Counted from the stretch's first letter, positions 29,186-40,496 are shown. The stretch: 64,000 nucleotides of DNA from Hippopus hippopus (GCA_946811185.2 OX328103.1:6390132-6454131); one strand, 5' to 3'. Notes: a model not told the origin generated them from the letters alone. Made by a program: numbers and translations.

Positions 29186-30300
29186 CGAGGGGTGATCAGA
29201 AAGAATGTGGACCAGTGCTGGTACCTGAATATTGTTATAAAAAACAACTTGGAGTGTTCACTATTTTTGAAAGTAACCTCCTTTGAGTTCTATGCATGTA
29301 TTCATTCTTGATTTTGACGCACGAAGCACGTGTGGGAGCGCGTCACACGTTACTATGAAGGACCCGGTCGTAGCGAGGGTTAGCTCCTCTCTGCTCTCGT
29401 AGTGTATGCCACATAGAAAATCTTTCAAAACAGGAACTAGTCAGAGGTCACATGGAGTCAGGACTAAATTATAAGGAGCATTGGCAAGTGTTTCTTAGTT
29501 TCCAGTACAAGTGTGGCCTTGTGAGCTAGGGCGTTATCTTGGTGTAAATTGACGTCACTCCGCAGGACTTCTGGATGTGTTTTTTATATGGTGTTCGTGA
29601 AATTTATTTGAATAATGTGGGCATAAAACTCAGAATTCATGTAGTATGTAAAGATACAACATGATTTAGAAGAAAAACAGGAGAACAGAAATACTTGATG
29701 TAGATAACTTTACCAAGTGACTTAGAAAGGTTGGCTTTACTAGCGGAAGGCGATGTTGGATGTTTCAATACTCTGCTTTGTCGTTTAGATTCAGTGTCGT
29801 TAAAGTGTACCTATGTTTCATCGCATGTTACAATATGACCAGTAAAGTTTGACCTCTCTACCCTAATGCGTTCTGAAATTTCTTAACAGATTTCGACCCT
29901 AACCCCGATTTTCTCGGGCGTCAGTTGCCGAGGTACCCACATTGTGCAAACACGCGACATTCCAAGACTCTCAGTCAAAATCTTCTGAGTACTTATATAT
30001 GAAATGTCAAATGTGTCAGCTATTTTCCTGACAGCATCTCGGCGATCTTGTTTTACATGCTGCTCTACATTCATTATGATTTTGTCTGTGACTGATGTTG
30101 ATGGATGGCCAGATTTAGGGTCATCTTTAACAGTATCGCACCCTTGTCTAAACCGGTCCAATCCATGTACGAATATCAGATTCTTTGAGTGCAGAGTCCC
30201 CTTAAACTGTTTCTAAATCTGTTTTGATTTCCGATAAACACTTTCCGAGTTTGATGCAAAACTTTATGATTACTCTTGGCTCAAATAAAATGTCGTCCGA
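29186..30300 (-). pseudogene. mariner transposase remnant
   Basis: The best open piece (29883-30161, minus) encodes a DNA-binding-domain segment with GHPSTSVTDKI, VRKIADTFDISYISTQKIL and WVPRQLTPE, typical of mariner transposases. Upstream in another frame are IKFCIKLGK and GDSAL remnants, and downstream are a VTCDETYVHF-like catalytic segment and KHPTSPSASK. Stops and frameshifts interrupt all parts, so no functional transposase is encoded. Confidence 0.88.
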
Positions 30301-30493
30301 TATTTTGGACCACTCATGCAGTATATGACGTCATTAAAATGACGTCATACTTTACCTACTTTAATATGACAACATTTGAAAGCGTGAGTCAGTTACCAGA
30401 TAATTAATGCTCATCTATGCAAATTTGTGTAATCCTAAGTGTAGTAGTTTTCAAAATAACGAGGTGGTCCACGATCTTTCTGATCACCCCACG
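29186..30493 (-). mobile_element. mariner-family DNA transposon, inactive
   Basis: It is 1308 bp, with inverted ends CGAGGGGTGATCAGAAAGA / TCTTTCTGATCACCCCACG and TA on both sides (29184-29185, 30494-30495). Length, TA target and minus-strand transposase remnants all fit mariner. Confidence 0.93.
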
Positions 30494-30591
30494 TATATAC
30501 ATTTAATTTTTCCTCTGCAAATGCTTACAATTTGGTTGAGTATGGGAATTTGGTCATTTGGTAAAGAATTAAAAAAGTAACATAGATATGT

Positions 30592-30849
30592 TTCATACTC
30601 TATGAAAAAGGGGTCTAATACATTTGCAAAAAGTGTTGACCCACGTCGGCCTGCATACTCCACACAGGCTGACCTTGGTTGAAACTTTTTTGTATCGATC
30701 TATTTTCTGCTTGTATGAAGACCATTCTACCTCATGAATTGGTTGTTTGTTTGACAAAAAGGATTTTATGGATGCATAATTATGTGATGACTTGCTTGGT
30801 ATAATGTATCGCAGAGATGCATTAAACCTCCTTTTGCCAGAGTATGGTT
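30592..30849. mobile_element. GAGC-MITE copy
   Basis: CATACTCTATGAAAAAGGGG left and CCTTTTGCCAGAGTATGG right, with palindrome GCCTGCATACTCCACACAGG. Confidence 0.75.
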
Positions 30850-30939
30850 ATTAAGAATTTACACAGACCTTAGAGAGTTACATTAAAAATAGAGTTCATT
30901 ACAATAACAAATCTCCAAAAGATTTGTATCTTATGCTGG

Positions 30940-31070
30940 TTATATTGGAAAGCACCCAGTGGAAGAGCACTGTGCAAATTACAGGTAAAAGAAGCTCCGA
31001 AAAGCATGGATGTGTGCACTGGCTGCTGTGATATAAGTGAAATAAGGCTGAAAACGACATTTAAACACCA
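30940..31070 (+). mobile_element. SINE tail, 5'-truncated
   Basis: It matches the tail of the SINE at 10783-11074 (AAAGCATGGATGTG, GAAAACGACATTTAAACACC). Confidence 0.65.
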
Positions 31071-31248
31071 TTCAAGCAAATAATTTTCTGGTTTATCTTT
31101 TTGTACAAGGGTAGGTAACTCGTTGTGTTTTTTGTTTGTGAATATATTGAGAGGTTTTTCCCTTTGTTGTACAAGTTAATGGAGGACTTTGTAAGAGATG
31201 AAATACGTGCATGTAATAAGCAGTTGTTGATTCTCTTGAAGTTTTTTA

Positions 31249-32786
31249 GCTCACCTGAGCACAACATGCTCAAGGGGAGCTTTTAGGATCACCCTGTGTC
31301 TGTCATGCGTCGTCCGTCGTGCATCATCAACAATTCTTTAAACATCTTCTCCTCCTAAACCACTGGGTCAATTTGGACCAAACTTGGCTGGAATGTTCCT
31401 TGGGAGGTCCTATTTAAAAATTGTTCACAGAATTTGATTACATCAAAAACTCTGGTTGCCATGGCAACCAAATGGAATTTTCTAAGAAATTCTTTAAAAA
31501 TCTTCTCCTCTGAAACTGTTGGTCAGATTTTGAAATCATTTCACAGATATGTTCCTTGGGTGACCCTTTTCAAAAACTGTTCGCGAAATTTTGATCCGTT
31601 GAAAAACATGGCCGTAGTGGTGGTTGGGGGGGGGGGGTGGGGGGCTCTTTGTGTCCAGTAGTGTCAACAATTCTTTAAACATCTTCTCCTCCTAAACTGC
31701 TAGGCCAATTTGGACCAAACTTGGCTGGAATGTTCCTTGGGAGGTCCTCTTTCAAATTTGTTCACAAAATTTGATTCCATCAAAAACTCTGGTTGCCATG
31801 GCAACAGAATGGAATTTTCTAAGAAATTCTTTAAAAATCTTCTCCTCTGAAACCGCCGGTCAGATTTTGAAATAATTTCACAGAAATGTTCCTAGATTGA
31901 CCCTTTTAAAAAACTGTTCGCGAAATTTTGATCCATCTAAAAACATGGCCAAGGTGGGGGGGGATCTTTGCACTCGTGCGGTGTCAACAATTCTTTAAAA
32001 ATCTTCTCCTCTGAAACCGCTTTTCAGATTTTGAAATAATTTCACAGAAATATTCCTTGGGTGACCCCTTTAGAAAATTTATTCACGAAATTTTGATTCA
32101 TCATAAAACATGGCTGTGATGGGTGGGGGGGCTCTTTGCACTCATGCGGTGTCAACAATTCTTTAAACATCTTCTCAATTCTTTAAACATCTTAGACCGC
32201 TTGGCCAAATTGGACCAAACTTGGCTGGAATGTTTTTTTGGAGGACCTCTTTAAAATTTGTTCACAGAATTTGATTCTATCAAAAACTCTGGTTGCCATG
32301 GCAACCAAATGGAATTCTCTAAGAAATTCTTTAAAAATCTTCTCCTCTGAAACCGCTTGTCAGATTTTGAAATAATTTTACTGAAATGTTCCTTGGGTGA
32401 CCCTTTTCAAAACGTGTTTGCGAAATTTTGATCCATCGAAAAACATGGCCGTGGTCAGGAAACAAGGCTTAGGTGGTGGGGGGGCTATTTGCATTGTACG
32501 GACATGAAGAAATTCTTAAAAATTCTTTTTCTATGAAACCACTGGTCAGATTTTGAAATGATTTCACAGAAATGATCCTTCGGTGCCAAATTATGCCCCT
32601 TTTTAGACTTAGAATTTTAACTTACTATCCAGCACCCAACAGCCAATTGTTGGCACCCACATGCGGTGCTCGTTCTTTTTATTGAAGTTATTGAAGAAAA
32701 AGTTTTGGAACAACAAAAAAACATTTGCTATGGTCCTCTCAAATATTCAGGTGAGCGATCCAGGGCCATCTGGGCCCTCTTGTTTT
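31249..32786 (+). repeat. 1.5 kb AGCTCACC/GGTGAGCG bivalve repeat with internal duplications
   Basis: It starts AGCTCACCTGAGCACAACAT and ends TTCAGGTGAGCGATCCAGGG then GGGCCCTCTTG. Inside, a ~330 bp module (TCAACAATTCTTTAAACATC) recurs at about 31327, 31661, 31980 and 32150, with GGTTGCCATGGCAAC palindromes and G-runs. No transposase-like reading frame was seen. Confidence 0.8.
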
Positions 32787-32845
32787 TTTCATGGCTGTGT
32801 TCTTATGAGTCATTGAAATGGTTATGATTTAAAGTAACCATAGCT

Positions 32846-33168
32846 GCCATAAGTAAACAAAGCGGATGTTCAAATGTATTGAGATTTAAATCATATCATT
32901 TAAAAGTGTTGAAATTATTGTGAAGATGGCAGTCTGTTATTGTACAGTCTGTCCAAGTATTATTTGCTGGCAAAACTAGGTTAAAAGTTGTCAGGTCACT
33001 CTATCTTTTTGCCTGATTTTAAAATTCATTTTTCTGCCATCCACTAACACTTGGACCGACCACAGAATAACGGATTGTCATCTTCACAATAATTTCCATG
33101 CTTTTAAATGGTATGATTTAAATTTAAATCCATTTTAACACCTGCATTGTGTACTTTTGGCTGCTATT
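32846..33168. mobile_element. GGCCAAAAG element, copy 2
   Basis: It shares GTTAAAAGTTGTCAGGTCAC / CACTAACACTTGGACCGACC with the copy at 23723-24009 in reverse arrangement. Confidence 0.65.
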
Positions 33169-33309
33169 GGGCCTTAAACGGTTAATTTGCAGACATTCAT
33201 TTTTTTATATTTTGGTGTTTGTAACATAAATACAAAATCTTATATTATTATGGTTGCCAATCTTGTTACCACAAGGAAAATATGTAATTGAAGTGTTTAA
33301 TTCAGTGTT

Positions 33310-33534
33310 TGACTTGCACTGTGAAAAGGGGACTAAATGCATATACAAATAGTATTGATCCAGGTCGGCCTGCACATACTGCGCTGAAACTTTTTGCTTG
33401 TGGTAAATTTTATGCATGTCCAATGACCATTCTACCTATACTGCTGGTAGTTAGACAAACTGGATTTTATGGATCTATAGTTATTTGATGTCTTGATTGG
33501 TGATGCATTAAACCCCTTTTTGCCTGAGCATGGC
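33310..33534. mobile_element. GAGC-MITE copy (diverged)
   Basis: ACTTGCACTGTGAAAAGGGG left and TTTTTGCCTGAGCATGG right. The palindrome is shortened. Confidence 0.7.
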
Positions 33535-33552
33535 CCATTTACTTGTTATATC

Positions 33553-33814
33553 TGAGCCGCGCTCTGTGAAAAGGGGGCTTAATGCATCTGCGAAAAGTTT
33601 CGACCCAGGTCAGCCTGCGCAGTCCGCGCAGGCTGACCTGGGCCGAAACTTTTCGCTATTGGTCGATTTTCTGCATGTCAAAGGATCAGTCTACCTCATG
33701 ATTGAGTCGGTTGTTAAAAAAAGTGGCTATTATGGATCCATAAGTATGTGATGGCTTTCTTGGTATGATGGATTACGGAGATGCATTAAGCCCCCTTTTG
33801 CCAGAGCATGGCTC
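33553..33814. mobile_element. GAGC-MITE, best-preserved copy
   Basis: 262 bp with inverted ends of about 36 bases (GAGCCGCGCTCTGTGAAAAG left; CTTTTGCCAGAGCATGGCTC right). A 41 bp perfect-looking palindrome around GCGCAGTCCGCGC (about 33603-33643) sits near the left end. Confidence 0.9.
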
Positions 33815-33905
33815 ATCTAATTTAGCATCCATCATTGTATTGATCAATTAGTAAATTGCTTGTACATGTGGCTTGTTTGGATAATTGACTTTTGATGCTT
33901 AATAA

Positions 33906-33934
33906 AGTCTGTCTGTCTGTCTGTCTGTCTGTCT
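33906..33934. repeat. (GTCT)n microsatellite
   Basis: About seven tetranucleotide units. Confidence 0.95.
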
Positions 33935-34142
33935 AATCAATCGATGGTCATTTTCCTTATTTAAACAGATTTATCATGATAATGCTCCATAAAAGTTGAT
34001 CTTGAGAGTCAACTAAATACATGCTATATGTTTTAAGATCCATTATTGATTTCAAATCGATTACACTCATAGCCTGATTTACTGAATAGGTATAAAGACA
34101 TTTGACATAGATCAGACTGCATGACAATGCAGTCTTATCTCG

Positions 34143-34239
34143 CTGCAGTTTCTAAGCAGTGGGCAAACTTAATTTGTCGTCTGCACATATTTTTGGTTTG
34201 GTCAAGTTCAAAACTTGTTCTTGTGGTAAATAGTTAAAG
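34143..34239. mobile_element. TTAA-MITE right-arm fragment
   Basis: AATTTGTCGTCTGCACATAT resembles the version in the 5S spacer more than the intron copies. Ends GTGGTAAATAGTTAA. Confidence 0.65.
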
Positions 34240-35483
34240 AGCATCCATTTAGTGAAGCTCAACTTTTTTTCAGTTTCTTCTATTACTTTCCACGCCATTT
34301 TTCGCAATATTCTCTCAGAATTTCAATCATTTACCTGCCTAATCTAGATCAACTTCTGTAATAAATAGATAAATAAGTAAATAAATAATATTTAGTTGCA
34401 CTGTTTAATAGAAAAGTGTAGATTTTCGGGAGCGTGCAATTTCTTAAAGATTCGAATTTTCACAACATGTATTCTGAGCTCGATGAATTTCAACAAAACT
34501 ACCATCGTCCAAGCTTTCAATTTATCACTAGTCCTTTAAAACAAAGTAACAAATGGCAAAATCACGCATTAAAAGCATTTCCCGAAGATTTCCAAATATG
34601 AACACTGAGGTAAAGATGCAGGAGACAAGCACTAAAGAAATCAAAGCATTGAGAACGCTGAAGTGGTATTTGTCAAGGAAGCCGTTGTGTGGAATTAATA
34701 ATTTGAAAAGAGAAATATTATTCAAATATTGGCTTGAAAGTCAACCTACTAAGCAAATGAACACCTTTTTGGTTGAAGGGAGAGTACTCATGACAAAGTT
34801 AGGATTATTTGTGTATTGGTGGTCTCCCTTTGATCATTAGGAGTCAGGAGTAACGTCCCTTGACAGTAGGATGCATGATGGATAGAGAGAGAAACCATGT
34901 GAAAATATCGAATAAAATTAAGTTTGTACCTGAAAACTATGATTTTGAAATATCTTTGGCCGTTAACATTTAATTTCCAACATAATAATCAATTATTTCG
35001 ATCTATAAATATTCATTGCCAATCAAATGGAATAGCGCACAATCATGGGATGAACAAGCCATAGGACGAACTGGTTTTGGAACGAAAAAGCCCAGGACCA
35101 AGCTATCGGTAGACAAATTTTGTATCATTGCACCAATAAGAGGCTATGAGCGAGTGAAGCTATTTCCAATCAAAAATTAGTATTTCCACGATCGAAGGCT
35201 TCAACCAGTGTATTTTAACTTGCCATTTCCAATTACATATCTGAGTGCTACCGAAAAACTCATTTGCCTGAGAAAAATTGAGTTTAATTGGGTTTATTTC
35301 CTTCCGCTTTGCACAAAATACGATACATGGTCTTCAAAATTCAATATTGAACTCGTAGTGGTATTGTCTTCGACAAATACCACAAAAACCGTTGGAAATC
35401 AACGCATTACCATACTAACACGGCTTTTTCAAACAGTTTTCGAAAATAGCCTTATGTAAATAGCATACTTGTTGCTATTTATG
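34240..35483. other. Intergenic stretch, nothing recognised
   Basis: AT-rich unique-looking DNA between the last MITE fragment and the 5S array. A 95-codon frame at 34553-34840 has no recognisable motif and is not called. Confidence 0.55.
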
Positions 35484-35639
35484 AAAATAAAAGCTGTTTG
35501 AACGACCCTGAACTAGAAGGATTTTTGAAAGGTTGTGGGAAAGGGAGAAAATGCTTGCCATCATTTCACCAAAATTCAATTCGTTTCGTCTGCACATATT
35601 TTGGTTTAATTTATTTGCTTCAGTCTATATAGGGTTTAA
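35484..35639. mobile_element. Truncated TTAA-MITE at the array edge
   Basis: It corresponds to the spacer MITE but lacks the outer left TIR. About 58 bases from the palindrome centre to the right arm are deleted (GAGAAAATGCT joins TGCCATCATTT). Confidence 0.8.
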
Positions 35640-35736
35640 GTGACTTGGAATGTGCGAAACCAAGACTGGAAGGTCACAACTACTTTTGTGAGGCTTTTTA
35701 CTTTTAAAAAAAGGCATAAATTGTCCACTCTATATC

Positions 35737-35856
35737 GTCTGCGGCCATATCACGTTGAAAACACCGGTTCTCGTCTGATCACCGAAGTTAAGCAACGTCA
35801 AGCCCGGTTAGTACTTGGATGGGTGACCGCCTGGGAATACCGGGTGTTGTAGACTT
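35737..35856 (+). rRNA. 5S rRNA, mosaic edge copy (A0)
   Basis: 120 bp. It has the type A base at gene position 40 (T) but type B bases at 59 (A) and 73 (T). Upstream flank is type A and downstream flank, past the first T-run, is type B. Private changes at 5 (A to G), 64 (G to A) and 111 (C to T); the changes at 5 and 111 convert helix I pairs to G-U. Possibly a pseudogene. Confidence 0.88.
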
Positions 35857-36175
35857 TTATTTTTTTTCCCACTTGAAATCACTTCTCTTTTTCATGTAGC
35901 GGACAGTAAGTATCCACAGAATATTTTTCTTACTTTTAGTTTAAAAAAGTATCGTGGACTTTGCTTTACTAGGCCGATTACTCTACTTGATGCCAGCACT
36001 TTGAGCCGTTACATTTTTTAATATCTGACTTTAAGTGGATAAGTATTGCTGCGATTCATGTTAGTGCAGAGTATATCACGATCTCTTTGTTTGGTCCGAA
36101 CCCATTCTCCCTGGCAAGGAACTCTCTCTGTAGTCAGAGAAAGGCATAAAGGACAGGACAGACCAGGGATTAAAC

Positions 36176-36397
36176 TTAACCCTTTTCCAAAATAAACCTA
36201 GTTTGAACGACCCTGAACTAAAAGGCTTTTTAAAACGTTGTGGGAAAGGGAGAAAATGCTGGCAGCCAGCATGTTCTCCTTTTTCAACAACGCTATATAG
36301 CTTTTGTAGAACAGATGCCATCATTTCACCAAAATTCAATTTGTCGTCTGCACATATTTTGGTTTAATTTATTTGCTTCAGTCTATATAAGGATTAA
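36176..36397. mobile_element. TTAA-MITE fossil in the 5S spacer (first full copy)
   Basis: TTAACCCTTTTCCAAAATAA to TATATAAGGATTAA, 222 bp, with a worn palindrome (GGGAGAAAATGCTGGCAGCC AGCATGTTCTCC split here). Equivalent copies recur in every B-to-A spacer of the array at the same offset, about 440 bases after each type B gene start. Confidence 0.9.
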
Positions 36398-36490
36398 GTG
36401 ACTTGCAATGTGCGAAACCAAGACTGGAAGGTCACAAATACTTTTGTGAGGCTTTTTACTTTTAAAAGGCATAATTGTCCACTCTATATC

Positions 36491-36610
36491 GTCTACGGCC
36501 ATATCACGTTGAAAACACCGGTTTTCGTCTGATCACCGAAGTTAAGCAGTGTCGAGCCCGGTCAGTACTTGGATGGGTGACCGCCTGGGAATACCGGGTG
36601 CTGTAGACTT
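36491..36610 (+). rRNA. 5S rRNA type A (A1)
   Basis: Metazoan 5S with normal internal control region. Private C-to-T changes at gene positions 34 and 60. The upstream CATAATTG is one A shorter than in later type A copies. Confidence 0.95.
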
Positions 36611-37704
36611 TTATTTTTTTTCCCACTTCTCTATAATATTGTTTTCCTTTCCTTTTCCGGTGTCTCTTATTTTCGACAGTAAGTATTCACCGAGTTTCTT
36701 TTTCATCTTTTGTTTGGGCTTATATGCGGGACTTCGTCTTTCTAATTAGATTACTTTTTGACTGGTTTGAAAGGAACGTGCAGTTTTTTTCAGTTCGCTT
36801 GAACTCATTATTCTGTGTTATTCCGAATTAAAATCGATCGCTGGTATTAAAATTTATGCCACTGCATTTATCATATCACACCGAAAAGCTTCCGGTCGTG
36901 GTAGTCAAAAGTAGTCCAGTTAAAAAAAAAATGATAGCAAGCATTTCTGATGCTCTGTTTTATCAGTAACTAAAGAATGATACGTGTGAAATACTTATTT
37001 GGATAATTATTTTGCGATTTCTGTGAAAACTTAAAGCAATTTCATTATGTGTTGGGGGAAGTATCTTGTGTGTGTGACCACATCAAGGAACATGGTCTGC
37101 AACCGAATAGGGCATTTTTTCGTTGACATTTTACGTAGGTAGATCTACATGTAGTTATGTTTGAGAGGGAAGCGCAGAAGACGCAAACGGTTCGTTGCTA
37201 TCTTTCTTAACTTTTTCGTGCAGACCATTGGTCATACAATGTTCATAGAAGAGAAACGGTATAGCTTCTTTGGATAATAGAAGAGCAGTAGAGAGTCAAA
37301 TGTAGCAAAAAGAAGTCGTTGTGACAGGAATTTATTACATGTGGTTGATATCTCATCCACAGGAACTGTGTAACATTACCGAAAATCATTGAAGAAAAGA
37401 AAAGGAGTACTTTCGCGATGTATTTATAGAGATCATTAGTCCCTAGAAAGGGACATGTATGTATATGTGTCGAGCCTTGGGGACGTAGTATATCATTCAG
37501 AAAAAACGACAACTCTATGTATACTAATGTGCTTTCGAATAGTAGGTTATTCCCCTTATTTAGATTTAAACGTTTTTCCTGTTAAAAGTTTCGTTCGTTG
37601 GTTTGTTTGGGTTTAGTGTTGCTTAAAAGTTCAAAGCCAAGACTAAAGGTGAGAAAGCTGAAGGTCTGAAGTGCAATGGACTTCTTTCTCATGTATGTCT
37701 ACAA

Positions 37705-37712
37705 TATAAATA
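37705..37712 (+). promoter_or_regulatory. TATA-like element of type B 5S genes
   Basis: TATAAATA at -31 to -24 of B1, identical before every type B gene. Upstream TATA-like boxes near -30 are common for invertebrate 5S genes. Confidence 0.7.
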
Positions 37713-37735
37713 GAGTAAAATTTCCCTCGTGTAAT

Positions 37736-37855
37736 GTCTACGGCCATATCACGTTGAAAACACCGGTTCTCGTCCGATCACCGAAGTTAAGCAACGTCGA
37801 GCCCGGTTAGTACTTGGATGGGTGACCGCCTGGGAATACCGGGTGCTGTAGACTT
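37736..37855 (+). rRNA. 5S rRNA type B (B1)
   Basis: Consensus-like metazoan 5S, 120 bp. Helix I ends GTCTACGGC and GCTGTAGAC pair over nine base pairs with one G-U. Box A and box C segments (AAGTTAAGCAACGTCGAG; GGATGGGTGACCGCCTGGGA) are intact. Type B is marked by C40, A59, T73. Confidence 0.98.
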
Positions 37856-37865
37856 TTAATTTTTT
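37854..37865 (+). terminator. Pol III terminator of type B 5S
   Basis: TTTT, AA, then a T6 run directly at the 3' end of the gene; repeated after every B copy. Confidence 0.8.
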
Positions 37866-38459
37866 CCCACTTGAAATCACTTCTCTTTTTCATGTAGCGG
37901 ACAGTAAGTATCCACAGAATATTTTTCTTACTTTTAGTTTAAAAAAAAATCGGGGACTTTGCTTTACTAGGCCGATTACTCTACTTGATGCCAGCACTTT
38001 GAGCCGTTACATTTTTTAATTTCTGACTTTAAGTGGATAAGTATTGCTGCGATTCATGTTAGTGCAGAGTATATCACGATCTCTTTGTTTGGTCCGAACC
38101 CATTCTCCCTGGCAAGGAACTCTCTCTGTAGTCAGAGAAAGGCATAAAGGACAGGACAGACCAGGGATTAAAATTAACCCTTTTCCAAAAAAAAAACCTA
38201 GTTTGAACAACCCTGAACTAAAAGGCTTTTTAAAACGTTGTGGGAAAGGGAGAAAATGCTGGCAGCCAGCATGTTCTCCTTTTTCAACAACGCTTTATAG
38301 CTTTTGTAGAACAGATGCCATCATTTCACCAAAATTCAATTTGTCGTCTGCACATATTTTGGTTTAATTTATTTGCTTCAGTCTATATAAGGATTAAGTG
38401 ACTTGCAATGTGCGAAACCAAGACTGGAAGGTCACAAATACTTTTGTGAGGCTTTTTAC

Positions 38460-38467
38460 TTTTAAAA
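38460..38467 (+). promoter_or_regulatory. TATA-like element of type A 5S genes
   Basis: TTTTAAAA at -32 to -25 of A2, at the same place before other type A genes. It differs from the TATAAATA of type B. Confidence 0.6.
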
Positions 38468-38491
38468 GGCATAAATTGTCCACTCTATATC

Positions 38492-38611
38492 GTCTACGGC
38501 CATATCACGTTGAAAACACCGGTTCCCGTCTGATCACCGAAGTTAAGCAGCGTCGAGCCCGGTCAGTACTTGGATGGGTGACCGCCTGGGAATACCGGGT
38601 GCTGTAGACTT
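38492..38611 (+). rRNA. 5S rRNA type A (A2)
   Basis: Type A marks T40, G59, C73. Private T-to-C at position 35. Box C is normal (GACCGCC). Confidence 0.96.
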
Positions 38612-38622
38612 TTATTTTTTTT
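38610..38622 (+). terminator. Pol III terminator of type A 5S
   Basis: T4, A, then T8; six or more T in the second run in all A copies. Confidence 0.8.
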
Positions 38623-39742
38623 CCCACTTCTCTATAATATTGTTTTCCTTTCCTTTTCCGGTGTCTCTTATTTTCGACAGTAAGTATTCACCGAGTTTCT
38701 TTTTCATCTTTTGTTTGGGCTTATATGCGGGACTTCGTCTTTCTAATTAGATTACTTTTTGACTGGTTTGAAAGGAACGTGCAGTTTTTTTCAGTTCGCT
38801 TGAACTCATTATTCTGTGTTATTCCGAATTAAAATCGATCGCTGGTATTAAAATTTATGCCACTGCATTTATCATTCCACACCGAAAAGCTTCCGGTCAT
38901 GGTAGTGAAAAGTAGTCCAGTTAAAAAAAAAAAAAAAATGATAGCAAGCATTTCTGATGCTCTGTTTTATCAGTAACAAAAGAATGATACGTGTGAAATA
39001 CTTATTTGGATAATTATTTTGCGATTTCTGTGAAAACTTAAAGCAATTTCATTATGTGTTGGGGGAAGTATCTTGTGTGTGTGACCACATCAAGGAACAT
39101 GGTCTGCAACCGAATAGGGCATTTTTTCGTTGACATTTTACGTAGGTAGATCTACATGTAGTTATGTTTGAGATGGAAGCGCAGAAGACGCAAACGGTTC
39201 GTTGCTATCTTTCTTAACTTTTTCGTGCAGACCATTGGTCATACAAAGTTCATAGAAGAGAAACGGTATAGCTTCTTTGGATAATAGAAGAGCAGTAGAG
39301 AGTCAAATGTAGCAAAAAGAAGTCGTTGTGACACGAATTTATTACATGTGGTTGATATCTCATCCACAGGAACTGTGTAACATTACCGAAAATCATTGAA
39401 GAAAAGAAAAGGAGTACTTTCGCGATGTATTTATAGAGATCATTAGTCCCTAGAAAGGGACATGTATGTATATGTGTCGAGCCTTGGGGACGTAGTATAT
39501 CATTCAGAAAAAACGACAACTCTATGTATACTAATGTGCTTTCGAACAGTAGGTTATTCCCCTTATTTAGATTTAAACGTTTTTCCTGTTAAAAGTTTCG
39601 TTCGTTGGTTTGTTTGGGTTTAGTATTGCTTAAAAGTTCAAAGCCAAGACTAAAGGTGAGAAAGCTGAAGGTCTGAAGTGCAATGGACTTCTTTCTCATG
39701 TATGTCTACAATATAAATAGAGTAAAATTTCCCTCGTGTAAT

Positions 39743-39862
39743 GTCTACGGCCATATCACGTTGAAAACACCGGTTCTCGTCCGATCACCGAAGTTAAGCA
39801 ACGTCGAGCCCGGTTAGTACTTGGATGGGTGACCGCCTGGGAATACCGGGTGCTGTAGACTT
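39743..39862 (+). rRNA. 5S rRNA type B (B2)
   Basis: Identical to B1 as read. Confidence 0.98.
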
Positions 39863-40496
39863 TTAATTTTTTCCCACTTGAAATCACTTCTCTTTTTCAT
39901 GTAGCGGACAGTAAGTATCCACAGAATATTTTTCTTACTTTTAGTTTAAAAAAAAATCGGGGACTTTGCTTTACTAGGCCGATTACTCTACTTGATGCCA
40001 GCACTTTGAGCCGTTACATTTTTTAATTTCTGACTTTAAGTGGATAAGTATTGCTGCGATTCATGTTAGTGCAGAGTATATCACGATCTCTTTGTTTGGT
40101 CCGAACCCATTCTCCCTGGCAAGGAACTCTCTCTGTAGTCAGAGAAAGGCATAAAGGACAGGACAGAACAGGGATTAAACTTAACCCTTTTCCAAAATAA
40201 ACCTAGTTTGAACGACCCTGAACTAAAAGGCTTTTTAAAACGTTGTGGGAAAGGGAGAAAATGCTGGCAGCCAGCATGTTCTCTTTTTTCAACAACGCTT
40301 TATAGCTTTTGTAGAACAGATGCCATCATTTCACCAAAATTCAATTTGTCGTCTGCACATATTTTGGTTTAATTTATTTGCTTCAGTCTATATAAGGATT
40401 AAGTGACTTGCAATGTGCGAAACCAAGACTGGAAGGTCACAAATACTTTTGTGAGGCTTTTTAGTTTTAAAAGGCATAAATTGTCCACTCTATATC

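Larger units (their letters stand above)
29024..30572. mobile_element. TTAA-MITE split by a mariner insertion
   Basis: Left part is 29024-29185 (TTAATCCTTTACCAAACAAT, palindrome) and right part 30494-30572 (CTGCAAATGCTTACAATTTG to TTTGGTAAAGAATTAA). Without the insert it is about 239 bp, the normal family length. Confidence 0.9.
38492..40496 (+). repeat. Representative 5S repeat unit (unit 2)
   Basis: In order: type A 5S gene (38492-38611), ~1.13 kb spacer 1 with an A-run near 38924-38938, type B gene (39743-39862), then ~0.63 kb spacer 2 carrying a fossil TTAA-MITE (about 40181-40402), and the type A promoter region. No other RNA gene or protein gene was recognised in either spacer. Confidence 0.95.

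Noticed and set aside
34553..34840. 95-codon open frame
   Set aside because: No motif, no splice context, no repeat or family resemblance; consistent with chance.
37243..37512. 89-codon minus-strand open frame repeated in each 5S unit with almost no change
   Set aside because: Its conservation is explained by homogenisation of the whole repeat. Flanking non-coding bases are equally conserved, and a frameshift trims its start in units 4 and 9. No family resemblance seen.
38398..38607. 69-codon plus-strand open frames ending in each type A 5S gene
   Set aside because: Most of the frame is the 5S rRNA gene itself read as codons.
38679..38700. GACAGTAAGTAT motif in both spacers, like the reverse of the U1 snRNA 5' end
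   Set aside because: Only a short match; no U1 body, Sm site or snRNA promoter around it.
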